Assembly: GCA_020024105.1 (NCBI GenBank)
Contig: JAHHUH010000025.1
Location: forward strand, 1 to 24,082
From: Phascolarctobacterium sp.
GTDB taxonomy: Bacteria; Bacillota; Negativicutes; Acidaminococcales; Acidaminococcaceae
Length of the DNA: 24,082 nucleotides
Reading direction: 5' to 3'
Shown here: piece by piece, positions 7,471 to 15,585 of the stretch
Layout of the letters: each line of letters begins with the position of its first letter
How positions within the stretch are numbered: position 1 is the first letter of the stretch
Translations under genes and position numbers: made by a program
Notes under the pieces: model-generated
The model's input: only the letters and a program-made list of their open reading frames with translations
Database searches by the model: none
Told to the model about the DNA's origin: nothing

Positions 7471-8706
7471 TTAAAGCTTCTGTCTTGTATCCAGCTTCAC
7501 GAGAGTATCACAGGCCACCTGAGCCGCCATGGCCAGGGCCAAGGGGTCCGTCCTTTCCTCTGGACAATGGCTACGTCCTCCGATACTGGGCACAAAAATC
7601 ATGGCCGCCGGCAGCTGGGCTCCAAAAACCTGGGCATCATGCCCGGCACCACTAATCAGGTGCATATGGGAGAAGCCCCGTTCCCGACAGCTTTCCTCAA
7701 TATACTCCTGCAGCTGGGGCCGTAGCTGTACTGGCTCCACCCATAGGGTCTCTTCAGCCATATAGCTCATAGCGTACTTTTGGCAGCAGCTATCCAGGTC
7801 CAGGAGCAGCTCTTGGTACATCTTTTTGATAATTTCTGCATCCGTAGTGCGAAAATCTATGCAAAATTTCACCCTACTGGGTACAATATTCACGATATTG
7901 GGCTCCACGCTCAAATTGCCCACTGTAGCTACAGCAGGCGGATACTGCCGGGCCCGGTCGCCGATTTTGGCAATTACCTTGGCCGCCACCTCCATAGCAT
8001 CCTTACGCAGCTGCATGGGCATGGTGCCGGAATGGTCGGCCCTGCCATTAATAGTAATCAGAGCCCTTTTCATACCGACAATGGCGTCCACAATGCCGAT
8101 GGACTTCTGCTCCATTTCCAAAATGGGTCCCTGCTCAATATGTACCTCCAGAAAAGCCCGTATGTCCTCACGTACATGCTGGTCAATTTCCTCGGGCTGC
8201 AGTCCATAGGCCTGCATCGCTTCATACACACTGATGCCGGCGGCATCCTTATAGCCCTTAATATCCTCCACGGATAGCTGCCCCAGCAGCACCTTCCCAG
8301 TAAAAAGACCCGAGCTGAAACGGGAGCCCTCCTCGTCATTAGTAGCAATAACCTCATAGGAATAATGGGGCCGCTTCTCCCGTTGCAGCAGCAAACGCAG
8401 AGCTTCAATACTCGTCACCACTCCGGCAATACCATCGTAGGCACCGCCATTCTGCACAGAATCCAGATGGGAGCCAGTCATAATCGTTTCCGGAACCTGA
8501 CCCTCCAGCCTGCCGATAACAGCGCCGGAATTATCCAGACGAACCTGTAGCCCCAGGTCCTCCATCAGCTTTTTTAGATACCTGCTGGCCTGACGTGCTT
8601 CCTCCGTAAAGGGAAATCTAGTTACCCCCTGCCCCGGAGTTGCATTAAAGGCAGTTAAATCATTTAAGGCTTGGGCAATCCTCTGCCTGCTTTCTTGTAA
8701 ATCCAT
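7471..8706 (-). CDS. M20-type Zn-dependent amidohydrolase (N-carbamoyl-L-amino acid hydrolase / allantoate amidohydrolase family)
   Basis: A binuclear metal hydrolase of the hydantoinase/carbamylase group, which cleaves carbamoyl or ureido groups from N-carbamoyl amino acids, allantoate or similar compounds in the cytosol. The 411 residues match the usual length. Metal ligands appear in the expected order: His in TGSHLDSV (80), Asp in GGAYDGIAG (91), Glu-Glu in TNDEEGSRF (125-126), His in LEVHIEQGP (189) and His in SGAGHDAQ (about 359). GGGAG lies 6 bases before ATG 8706. It follows the ileS terminator and is probably driven from its own promoter. No allantoin, pyrimidine or hydantoin genes lie nearby, so the substrate is open and no symbol is given. 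Confidence 0.88.
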   Translation of the reverse strand: MDLQESRQRIAQALNDLTAFNATPGQGVTRFPFTEEARQASRYLKKLMEDLGLQVRLDNSGAVIGRLEGQVPETIMTGSHLDSVQNGGAYDGIAGVVTSIEALRLLLQREKRPHYSYEVIATNDEEGSRFSSGLFTGKVLLGQLSVEDIKGYKDAAGISVYEAMQAYGLQPEEIDQHVREDIRAFLEVHIEQGPILEMEQKSIGIVDAIVGMKRALITINGRADHSGTMPMQLRKDAMEVAAKVIAKIGDRARQYPPAVATVGNLSVEPNIVNIVPSRVKFCIDFRTTDAEIIKKMYQELLLDLDSCCQKYAMSYMAEETLWVEPVQLRPQLQEYIEESCRERGFSHMHLISGAGHDAQVFGAQLPAAMIFVPSIGGRSHCPEERTDPLALAMAAQVACDTLVKLDTRQKL

Positions 8707-8720
8707 CTTCTACTCCCTTC

Positions 8721-8750
8721 CTTATAGCAGCTAAGCAGCTGCTGTTGCAA
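8721..8750 (-). promoter_or_regulatory. Putative promoter of the amidohydrolase gene, dyad in spacer
   Basis: On the minus strand TTGCAA (8745-8750), an 18-base spacer and TATAAG (8721-8726) lie just before the gene. The spacer is almost wholly an inverted repeat (AGCAGCT at 8726-8732 and AGCTGCT at 8737-8743). The predicted start of transcription falls very close to the ribosome binding site, which lowers confidence. Confidence 0.4.
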
Positions 8751-8761
8751 TATTACTTATG

Positions 8762-8811
8762 AAAAAACACCCTAGAATTTACGCAAGAATAAATCCTAGG
8801 GTGTAATTTTT
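8762..8811 (-). terminator. Terminator of ileS
   Basis: A 9-bp outer stem (ACACCCTAG at 8767-8775, CTAGGGTGT at 8796-8804), with further A/T pairing inside, is followed on the minus strand by TTTTTT (from 8767 leftward). The plus side also has a T run (AATTTTTT), but no plus-strand gene ends here. Confidence 0.85.
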
Positions 8812-8840
8812 TAGCCTTTACGCAGGCCGCAACGATCCAC

Positions 8841-11624
8841 TTATTTCAAAGCAGCTGCGCAACGTGCACAAAGAGTGGGATACTCGACATCCTTGCCAAC
8901 CTCATCACTATAAATCCAGCAGCGTTCGCATTTATGACCTTCAGCAGGCAGTACGGTTACCTGCAGGTCCTTACGACCGGTAGCACTAGCACCTGCATTA
9001 TCCTCAACAATGTGAGCCTGGGAAACAATCAGCAGTCTATCCAGGTCAGCTTCTACGGATTTCAGGATTGCCAAAGCTTCACCAGTTGCATGTAATTCTA
9101 CCTTAGCGTCCAAAGAGTGCCCAATGGTCTTTTCACGGCGTGCAACCTCCAGCACTTTGGTAATTTCGCTGCGGATACCGATGAAGTTATCCCATTTAGC
9201 TTCCAAAGCTTCATCAATATAAGCTTCCTTGATTTCCGGCCAGGGCAGCATTTTTACAGAAAGGGGAGCATTAGCAGGTTTCTTCATAAACTGCCATACT
9301 TCCTCCATGGTAAAAGTCAGCACCGGAGTCAGCATAACCATCAAATCCATAAGGATTTCGTACATAGCGGTCTGAGCGCTACGACGTTCTCTGCTGTCCG
9401 CCTTATAGGCATAGAGACGGTCTTTCAGAATATCCAGATAGAAGCTGGACATTTCTACGGTGCAGAAATTATGGATGGCATGATAAAGAACATGGAAATC
9501 ATAGCTTTCATAAGCCGCAGTAACTTCCTTCTTCAACAGCTGCAGATGCATCAGAGCCCAACGGTCCAGCTCCAGCATTTCATTGAAGGGAACTGCATCC
9601 TTTTCATAATCAAAATCGTTAGTATTGCTCAAGATGTAACGGATGGTGTTACGAATCTTACGATATACCTCGGACAACTGCTTCAGGATTTTGGGAGAAA
9701 TACGGATATCGCCCTTATAATCGGAGGAAGCGGTCCAGAGACGGATAATATCAGCACCGTATTGTTTAATAACGTCCTGAGGCACAACTACGTTACCTAC
9801 GGATTTGGACATCTTACGGCCTTCACCATCTACTACGTAGCCATGAGTCAGTACGGATTTATAGGGAGCCTTACCGGTTACAGCTACGGAGGTCAAAAGG
9901 GAGGATTGAAACCAGCCGCGATGCTGGTCACTACCTTCCAGATACATATCTACGGGCCAGCCTAATTCAGGTCTTTGGGCAGCCACGGATCTATGGGTGG
10001 AGCCACTATCGAACCATACATCCATGATATCGCTTTCCTTGTGGAAATGGCTGCAGCCACATTTCGGGCATTTAGTACCAGCGGGCAACAACTCCTCTGC
10101 GGAATGAGCCCACCAGGCATCACTGCCCTCCTTGGCAAAAATATCAGCAATATTATTAATAGTTGCATCATTAATCAGGGTTTCGCCGCATTCGTCGCAG
10201 TAGAAGACAGGAATGGGCACGCCCCAGACACGTTGACGGCTGATGCACCAGTCATGGCGGTCAGCAACCATATTGTTGATACGTTGTTGACCCCAGGCAG
10301 GAATCCATTGTACATCATTATTGATTGCTTTCAGAGCATCATCACGGAAGCCGTCTACAGAAGCAAACCATTGTGCAGTAGCACGGAAGATGATGGGGTT
10401 TTTACAACGCCAGCAGTGTGCATATTGGTGGCGGATATTAGCCTTACCCAAAAGCATATTCAATTCTGCCAGATATTTCAGGATGGGAATATTAGCATCA
10501 AAAACGAAGAGGCCGGCAAAGCGCTCGCCTGCTTCTGCAGTTAATTTACCCTCAGCATCTACGGGGCAGAGGATGGGCAGCTTATATCTTAAGCCGGTTT
10601 CAAAGTCGACATCACCATGACCAGGAGCGGTATGTACGCAACCGGTACCAGCTTCCAGGGTTACATAGTCAGCTAAAACAACCAGGGATTTACGATCCAA
10701 CTCCGGCATGGGGTGTTTGCATTCAGCAAATTCCATATCCTTACCTAAGCAGGTACCCAGCACATTGCTCAAATCCTTATTGCAGGCCTTACCAACGGTA
10801 GCCAGCAGCTCCTTGGCCAGGAACAGTACTTCGCCTTCACATTCAACCCAGGCATATTCCAGGTTAGGATTGAGGGCTACAGCTACGTTAGCCGGCATGG
10901 TCCAGGGAGTAGTAGTCCAAATAACCATATAAGCCGGTTTGCCCTTAGCTGCCTCAGGGGTCATGCCATTATCCTTGATAATGGGCATTTTTACATAAAT
11001 GGTCGGGGTTTTCTGCTCGCCATATTCGATTTCTGCTTCAGCTAAAGCAGTTTCGCAATGGGGACACCAGTAAACGGTTTTCTTGCCCTTGTAGATATAG
11101 CCCTTTTCAGCCATATTACCAAAAACGCGAATCTGTTCAGCTTCGAATTCATGGTCCAAGGTTACATAGGGATGTTCCCAGTCACCTAAAACACCCAGGC
11201 GCTTGAAATCCTCACGTTGTACGTCAATCCATTCCAAAGCGTAATCATGGCATTTACGACGCAGGGTCAGCGGGTCTAGCTCCTTGCGGTCCAGAGCCAT
11301 GGCCTTGATGGCAGCATGCTCAATCGGCATACCGTGGGTATCCCAGCCGGGAACATAAGGGGTATCATAGCCCTGTGCGTATTTATATTGCATAACAATA
11401 TCTTTCAAAATTTTATTCAGGGCATGGCCCATGTGAATGCGACCATTAGCATAGGGAGGTCCATCGTGTAAAACGAATTTCTTATGACCTGCATGCAATG
11501 CTTGTTTTTTACCATAAATATCATTTTCCTGCCAAAATTTTAAGATTTCCGGCTCTCTTTGCGGCAGACCTGCACGCATCGGGAACTCGGTTTCAGGCAA
11601 ATTTAAAGTCTTACCATAATCCAA
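8841..11624 (-). CDS. ileS: Isoleucyl-tRNA synthetase
   Basis: Charges tRNA-Ile with isoleucine in the cytosol. The 927-residue class I synthetase has the HIGH box as HMGH (64-67, after GPPYANGRI), the CP1 editing domain with the WTTTPWT motif (about 236-242), the WFDSG motif (537-541) and the KMSKS box (604-608). It ends in the C-terminal zinc finger with CERC and CARC pairs typical of the bacterial type (IleS1). The start is a TTG at 11624, with GGAGG 9 bases upstream, and no in-frame ATG fits this site. It is preceded by an isoleucine T-box leader, so uncharged tRNA-Ile should raise expression. It lies downstream of the divIVA cluster, as in Bacillus. Confidence 0.97.
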   Translation of the reverse strand: MDYGKTLNLPETEFPMRAGLPQREPEILKFWQENDIYGKKQALHAGHKKFVLHDGPPYANGRIHMGHALNKILKDIVMQYKYAQGYDTPYVPGWDTHGMPIEHAAIKAMALDRKELDPLTLRRKCHDYALEWIDVQREDFKRLGVLGDWEHPYVTLDHEFEAEQIRVFGNMAEKGYIYKGKKTVYWCPHCETALAEAEIEYGEQKTPTIYVKMPIIKDNGMTPEAAKGKPAYMVIWTTTPWTMPANVAVALNPNLEYAWVECEGEVLFLAKELLATVGKACNKDLSNVLGTCLGKDMEFAECKHPMPELDRKSLVVLADYVTLEAGTGCVHTAPGHGDVDFETGLRYKLPILCPVDAEGKLTAEAGERFAGLFVFDANIPILKYLAELNMLLGKANIRHQYAHCWRCKNPIIFRATAQWFASVDGFRDDALKAINNDVQWIPAWGQQRINNMVADRHDWCISRQRVWGVPIPVFYCDECGETLINDATINNIADIFAKEGSDAWWAHSAEELLPAGTKCPKCGCSHFHKESDIMDVWFDSGSTHRSVAAQRPELGWPVDMYLEGSDQHRGWFQSSLLTSVAVTGKAPYKSVLTHGYVVDGEGRKMSKSVGNVVVPQDVIKQYGADIIRLWTASSDYKGDIRISPKILKQLSEVYRKIRNTIRYILSNTNDFDYEKDAVPFNEMLELDRWALMHLQLLKKEVTAAYESYDFHVLYHAIHNFCTVEMSSFYLDILKDRLYAYKADSRERRSAQTAMYEILMDLMVMLTPVLTFTMEEVWQFMKKPANAPLSVKMLPWPEIKEAYIDEALEAKWDNFIGIRSEITKVLEVARREKTIGHSLDAKVELHATGEALAILKSVEADLDRLLIVSQAHIVEDNAGASATGRKDLQVTVLPAEGHKCERCWIYSDEVGKDVEYPTLCARCAAALK

Positions 11625-11642
11625 AACTAAACACCTCCGTAA

Positions 11643-11892
11643 AATAAAAAAGCCCCGTCCCTACAAGGGACGAGACATAAATACCCGTGGTACCACCCTC
11701 ATGACAGCCTACTAGGACTGCCACTCGTTACGCTGTATCGGGCGTACCCGTACACACCTACTCTATTCGGCATGTCCGCTCCAAAGTGATCTTCAGCTGC
11801 TTCGTCCTTCGTCCGGGCTCGCACCATCCCCAGCTCGCTGAGCTAGTCCCCACAGCCTACTGTCTTTATCCTCGCGTTAACGATATAAACAC
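11643..11892 (-). promoter_or_regulatory. Isoleucine T-box riboswitch leader of ileS
   Basis: On the minus strand the leader ends in the T-box sequence AGGGTGGTACCACGGG (around 11686-11700), whose TGGT pairs with the ACCA end of tRNA-Ile. About 10 bases further comes a terminator hairpin. Stem I carries a GAAGATCACTTTGGAG stretch with the specifier codon ATC (Ile) at 11788-11790. Binding of uncharged tRNA-Ile should stabilise the antiterminator, and charged tRNA should allow termination. The Ile specifier agrees with the downstream gene. Confidence 0.93.
11645..11672 (-). terminator. T-box conditional terminator
   Basis: Hairpin CGTCCCT / AGGGACG (11656-11662 and 11666-11672) with an ACA loop on the plus strand. 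On the minus strand it is followed by GGGC and a run of six T residues. The upstream arm is what the T-box antiterminator competes for. Confidence 0.88.
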
Positions 11893-11896
11893 CTAA

Positions 11897-11925
11897 ATTA
11901 TATCTCAGGAATTAATTCCCGTCAA
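11897..11925 (-). promoter_or_regulatory. Promoter of the T-box-ileS unit
   Basis: TTGACG (11920-11925), a 17-base spacer and TATAAT (11897-11902) on the minus strand. The spacer contains a perfect 12-base palindrome, GGAATTAATTCC (11908-11919). It begins 12 bases past the stop codon of the histidine phosphatase gene. Confidence 0.85.
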
Positions 11926-11937
11926 TACAAATTTCGC

Positions 11938-12609
11938 TTAAATCTTTCCATATTTGAAATTAAAAACACCAAAACCCCTATTATTTTGTAAATGGGAGGT
12001 GTCATTTAAACGAAAAAGTGCGTGCTCACTCCACTTATTAATTCCTAGGACCGTCAAGCTCGCTGGTAGAATATCCACAGAAAGATTAAAATCCACTACC
12101 TGCTGCATATTCATCCCCAACCAATAAAAAATGATATTCTGCACCGTTCCCTTATGGGCCACGATGATGAGATTTTCCTTTTCCAGGTCAGCATGCTCCA
12201 GCAGCCCCTCCACGATGCGCTGGTAAAATTCAATTCTGGTTTCACCACCGGGATAATTACGATGGTTCAAAGCCTGCTCCGTTGCGGGACGGCAATAATA
12301 TTTTTTGGCCTCCAACTCGGTCAAACCAGCTGCAATGCCATTATTCTTTTCTCGTAAAAAGGCATAGCTCTCCACCTCCAGCCCCCGCCCTAGGGCCTGA
12401 GCAATAATCTGTGCTGATTCCTGTGCTCTTTTCAAATCACTGGACAACAGCCTCAGCTTAAGCTGCCGGTGGTCAAAATCCTTCGCCAGTCTGGTGGCCA
12501 AGGCCTGTAGCTGCCTCCGGCCGGTATCAGTTAAATCAGAATCCGTCCAGCCACCGGTCAAATTCTGCGTATGATGGGTAGCTTCCCCATGCCGCACCAA
12601 AATAATCAT
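11938..12609 (-). CDS. Histidine phosphatase family protein (phosphoglycerate-mutase-like)
   Basis: A 223-residue cytosolic enzyme of the branch-1 histidine phosphatase superfamily (CobC/GpmB/PhoE-like). The phospho-accepting His is in the N-terminal VRHGEAT motif, with the family's GGWTDSDLTDTGRRQ segment after it. The second catalytic His is in IVAHKGTVQ (about residue 153), and the expected Arg is in SSDLKRAQES. The substrate cannot be told; alpha-ribazole phosphatase, phosphoglycerate mutase and unspecific phosphatases share the fold. The start is ATG 12609, with GGAGGGG 6 bases upstream, rather than the adjacent TTG at 12612. It is the last gene of the division cluster and ends 12 bases before the -35 box of the ileS leader. 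I saw no terminator between them. Confidence 0.88.
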   Translation of the reverse strand: MIILVRHGEATHHTQNLTGGWTDSDLTDTGRRQLQALATRLAKDFDHRQLKLRLLSSDLKRAQESAQIIAQALGRGLEVESYAFLREKNNGIAAGLTELEAKKYYCRPATEQALNHRNYPGGETRIEFYQRIVEGLLEHADLEKENLIIVAHKGTVQNIIFYWLGMNMQQVVDFNLSVDILPASLTVLGINKWSEHALFRLNDTSHLQNNRGFGVFNFKYGKI

Positions 12610-12623
12610 CAAAAACCCCTCCG

Positions 12624-13430
12624 TTACTCTTCGGTGTGGTCTTTTATTTCATTCAAAAGATCCATCTGGGTCTGCAGCAGATGCTGCATATTATTTTTAA
12701 ACATCATGGCCTTCTTAAGCTGGTTTTCGTACTCATTCTTAGCCATAGTTACCTTGGTTTCCGCCTCAAAAGCCACCTTACGACTACGCTCCTCTGCATC
12801 CCCCATCAGCTTGCGGTAGTTGGTGTTTGCTTCCAGCAGCAGCTTATTGGCTTCCACACGGGCATTTTCCAAAAGCTTCTTAGCTTCAACCTCGGCGTTG
12901 GTAATCCTCTTTTTGCACAGCTCATCCGTAGTGGATTTAATCCTGGCTACCTCGTGATCTGCTTTTTCTTTAACAGAAGTGGCATAGCTCCTAGCTTCCT
13001 CACGCAACTTATTCGCCTCATCCTCAGTAGCACGCAGCATATTATCAGTTTTGGTCTTGGTCTGCCCGTACAGAGCTTCTGCCTCCGCCAATATTTTTTT
13101 GCCGTCCTCCTTGGCCTTATCCAGAGCCTGCACGCATTTGACCTGGGTTTCCTGCTCCAGCAGGGCCGCCTTCTTCTCGCTATTAGCTTTTACTTCGTCA
13201 GCAGTCTCCTGGGCCACGGTCAAGGTACTCTGCATGGAGGCCTCCATCTGCTGGTAGTACTCCAGCTTGGAGCTTACCCTTTCCACTGTTTCCTTCAGCT
13301 CTGCATTATCCATATAAAGGTATTCATATTCCTTCAAAACCTCTGTCATGAATTTATCCACGGCCTCAGCCTCATAGCCACGAAATCCCTTTGGGAATTT
13401 TTTATTTTTAATATCCACCGGTGTTAACAT
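12624..13430 (-). CDS. divIVA: DivIVA-family cell division / polarity protein
   Basis: A cytoplasmic coiled-coil scaffold that binds curved membrane at septa and poles. The N-terminal lipid-binding domain shows the family signature (PVDIKNKKFPKGFRGYEAEAVDKFM, residues 4-28, with the exposed Phe and Gly/Tyr motif). About 200 residues of heptad-rich, Ala/Glu/Lys-rich sequence follow and end in MQHLLQTQMDLLNEI. At 268 residues it is clearly longer than B. subtilis DivIVA (about 164), with an extended coiled coil of repeating EAEAxKL-like segments. A GGGGTGA ribosome binding site precedes ATG 13430. It lies 12 bases after ylmH and 14 before the histidine phosphatase gene, as part of the leftward cluster. 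Confidence 0.92.
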   Translation of the reverse strand: MLTPVDIKNKKFPKGFRGYEAEAVDKFMTEVLKEYEYLYMDNAELKETVERVSSKLEYYQQMEASMQSTLTVAQETADEVKANSEKKAALLEQETQVKCVQALDKAKEDGKKILAEAEALYGQTKTKTDNMLRATEDEANKLREEARSYATSVKEKADHEVARIKSTTDELCKKRITNAEVEAKKLLENARVEANKLLLEANTNYRKLMGDAEERSRKVAFEAETKVTMAKNEYENQLKKAMMFKNNMQHLLQTQMDLLNEIKDHTEE

Positions 13431-13442
13431 CAGCTCACCCCT

Positions 13443-14228
13443 TTATATAAATCTCTTTAAGGTAACACTAATACGACCCTTCTTTGTGGTGCCCTTAATC
13501 TCCGTAACCTCAACCCGGCCACGTCCACGAAAGGAGATAATATCGCCCTCCACCACGGGCTGGGCGGCCTTCTTCGCCTCTTTCCAGTTGACCTTGACAT
13601 TCAGGCTTTTAATCTCATCCGCCATCCGACTACGGGAAACTCCATAACCGGCAGCAGCCACTGCGTCCAGACGCAAATCAGCCACTGTAGCGTTAATGAG
13701 CTTAACCTTTTCCTCCTTCTGCAGCAGCTCCTCCTGCTTTAGGGGCGTTAGGGTAACCGGTGCGGCACCAATCTGGGTCAGATTACTGGTCAGATAATTA
13801 ACCAGAGTCTTTTCCACCACCAGCTGCGCACCCTCCGGTACAAAGACGATATCACCCAGAGCCTCACGCTTGCAGCCCGTTCCCATAAAGGCACCTAAAA
13901 TATCCCGATGGGACAAATCATAGTAGCGCTTATCCCAGGAGGCTAGGAAATAGGCCATGCCAAAATCCGGCTTACCATAAAAATCCTCCGCTACAAAGGC
14001 CACCTTGACCCGCTCTGCATTCTGAAAGCCACCATCGGCCTCCAGCCTGATGCTGTCAAAATTGGCTGCAATAATCTCCGCCACATTATAGGCATGGGGG
14101 TCCAAAAACTCACTCACCCTAAATTTGCGGCTCTTATGGGCAGCCTCTGCCAAATCTAAAAGCTTGGCCGCCAGCTGTTCATCACCACCGGCCCTAAAAT
14201 ATCTGATAATCTTCTCTCTATCTGCCAT
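13443..14228 (-). CDS. ylmH: YlmH-like S4-domain RNA-binding protein
   Basis: The 261-residue protein has a C-terminal S4 RNA-binding domain (about residues 180-245, with VSRSRMADEIKSLNVKVN followed by a VEGDIISFRGRGR strand). Its N-terminal part is of the YlmH type, with the DPHAYNVAE and LSHRDILGAFMGTG segments. In B. subtilis YlmH is encoded in the same cluster and acts in ribosome-associated quality control (RqcP2-like role); the link to division is positional. Three bases separate it from proC, and its ribosome binding site (AGGGTAA) lies across the end of proC, so translation is probably coupled. Confidence 0.9.
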   Translation of the reverse strand: MADREKIIRYFRAGGDEQLAAKLLDLAEAAHKSRKFRVSEFLDPHAYNVAEIIAANFDSIRLEADGGFQNAERVKVAFVAEDFYGKPDFGMAYFLASWDKRYYDLSHRDILGAFMGTGCKREALGDIVFVPEGAQLVVEKTLVNYLTSNLTQIGAAPVTLTPLKQEELLQKEEKVKLINATVADLRLDAVAAAGYGVSRSRMADEIKSLNVKVNWKEAKKAAQPVVEGDIISFRGRGRVEVTEIKGTTKKGRISVTLKRFI

Positions 14229-14231
14229 CTA

Positions 14232-15053
14232 TCATTTACCCTGTAATTCCTTACTCCGCTGCAGCACGGCCTGTACTGCATCATAAAAAGCACCACGCAC
14301 ACCATGATTTTCCAAAGCATGGATACCCGCAATGGTCGTACCACCGGGAGAGGTTACCTGATCCCGCAATACCGCCGGATGCTGACCGGTTGCAATACAC
14401 ATTCTGCCGCTGCCGGCGAAGGCCTGGGCCGCCAGCTCAGTAGCCACCGCACGGGGCAGTCCTGCTCGCACACCGGCATCAGCCAGGGCATCAATAATCA
14501 CAAAGGCGTAGCCCGGTCCACAGCCGGAAATAGCAGTAATCGCCTCCAGCGCGCCCTCGTCAACCACCTCTATCTCACCACAGCAGCCGAAAATCGACTT
14601 GGCAGCTGCCAGCATAGCAGGTGTTACCTGCTCATCACAGCAGATAGCCGTCATCCCCGCACCCACTGCCAGGGGCGTATTGGGCATGGTCCGGATTACC
14701 GGAAAGCCGGGCAGATAGCCGTGCAGCTGCTCCAGGCTGACGCTCCCCATAATGGAAAGCAGGCAGGCACCATGATGCAAAGCCTGCAGCAGCTCCTGGT
14801 TCAGTGCTACCGGTGCTACCTGAGGCTTGACAGCCAGAATAACCAGGTCCGCAGAAGCCACAGCCTGACAATTATCCGCCAACGTCTCCACCCCATAGGT
14901 TTTCTCTAAATATTCACGTCTGGGAGCACCCGGATTACCCACGGTAATCTGCTGCGTCTCCACCAGGCCGCTACCTAAAATTCCCTTAATAATCGCCTCC
15001 GCCATGGCACCGCCACCGACGAAAGCAATTTTCTGCACATTTATTTTTTCCAT
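14232..15053 (-). CDS. proC: Pyrroline-5-carboxylate reductase
   Basis: Reduces 1-pyrroline-5-carboxylate to L-proline with NAD(P)H, the last step of proline synthesis. The 273 residues match the family. It has an N-terminal Rossmann fold with GGGAMAEA (13-20), the VKPQV and RTMPNTP motifs, and the C-terminal ProC signature (SGCGPGYAFVIIDALADAG, then SPGGTTIAGIHALE). The ATG at 15053 overlaps the end of sepF by 13 bases, and an AAGGGTG site lies 7 bases upstream inside sepF. It sits between sepF and ylmH, the place often held by ylmG (yggT) in other Firmicutes; no ylmG is present here. Confidence 0.95.
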   Translation of the reverse strand: MEKINVQKIAFVGGGAMAEAIIKGILGSGLVETQQITVGNPGAPRREYLEKTYGVETLADNCQAVASADLVILAVKPQVAPVALNQELLQALHHGACLLSIMGSVSLEQLHGYLPGFPVIRTMPNTPLAVGAGMTAICCDEQVTPAMLAAAKSIFGCCGEIEVVDEGALEAITAISGCGPGYAFVIIDALADAGVRAGLPRAVATELAAQAFAGSGRMCIATGQHPAVLRDQVTSPGGTTIAGIHALENHGVRGAFYDAVQAVLQRSKELQGK

Positions 15054-15568
15054 GGCTCGTCACCCTTACATGTATAAAGACTAGCTTCAGAATCAATATC
15101 AATATTTTTAGGGGCACATAAAAGTATCTTATGCCCAATCTTCTTCATACTACCACCTAAAGCATAGGTAGTACCGCTAATAAAATCCGTCATCCGCTTC
15201 GCTAAGAGATTATCAGTCTTTTCAAAATTTAGGATAACCATCTTCTTACTCCGAAGGCAGTCGGCAATAGCCTGGGAATCGTCAAAATTAGTGGGATAGA
15301 AAATTGTCGCTCCCAACCTTTTATCATCCATGGGCATAGAAAGTGTCTTATTCTCCTTAAGCGGAGTCCCCTCCCTGGCAAAGCGTTTTTCCTGGAAAAA
15401 CCTTTGACCCGGCTTAGCACGCAGCTGCTCCTCCACGGAGAGCGTCTTCTTCTTTTCCCTGGGCAGGGGGTCCTTTTTTTCCTCCTGCTCCTCCTGCTCT
15501 AACAGCTCTTCATCGTCATCATCGGGAGAGGGAAATATTGTATGGATAAGGTTTTTAAAAAAGCCCAC
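15041..15568 (-). CDS. sepF: Cell division protein SepF
   Basis: Cytoplasmic FtsZ partner that anchors the Z-ring to the membrane and shapes the septum. It has an N-terminal amphipathic helix (GFFKNLIHTIFP, residues 2-13) and a long acidic then basic linker (about residues 15-75, with runs of Asp and Glu). The C-terminal SepF domain has the typical pattern ATIFYPTNFDDSQAIADCL ... VILNFE ... KRMTDFISGTTYALGG. The length is 175 residues. The start is GTG 15568 with a weak GGTGA site; the conserved GFF-like start supports it. Seventeen bases separate it from yggS, and it overlaps proC. Confidence 0.93.
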   Translation of the reverse strand: MGFFKNLIHTIFPSPDDDDEELLEQEEQEEKKDPLPREKKKTLSVEEQLRAKPGQRFFQEKRFAREGTPLKENKTLSMPMDDKRLGATIFYPTNFDDSQAIADCLRSKKMVILNFEKTDNLLAKRMTDFISGTTYALGGSMKKIGHKILLCAPKNIDIDSEASLYTCKGDEPWKK

Positions 15569-15585
15569 AAAATCACCACTTTCTT

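Noticed and set aside
9117..9965. Plus-strand ORF of 282 codons opposite ileS (and a 189-codon one at 9975)
   Set aside because: Both lie entirely inside the ileS coding sequence on the other strand and have no recognisable domain.
12636..13427. Plus-strand ORF of 263 codons opposite divIVA
   Set aside because: Hydrophobic-looking translation arises from reading the Lys/Glu/Ala codons of a coiled coil backward; no independent signals.
15553..15571. Overlap or frameshift between yggS, sepF and proC
   Set aside because: All three frames are complete with intact family motifs; the sepF-proC overlap is normal operon coupling.
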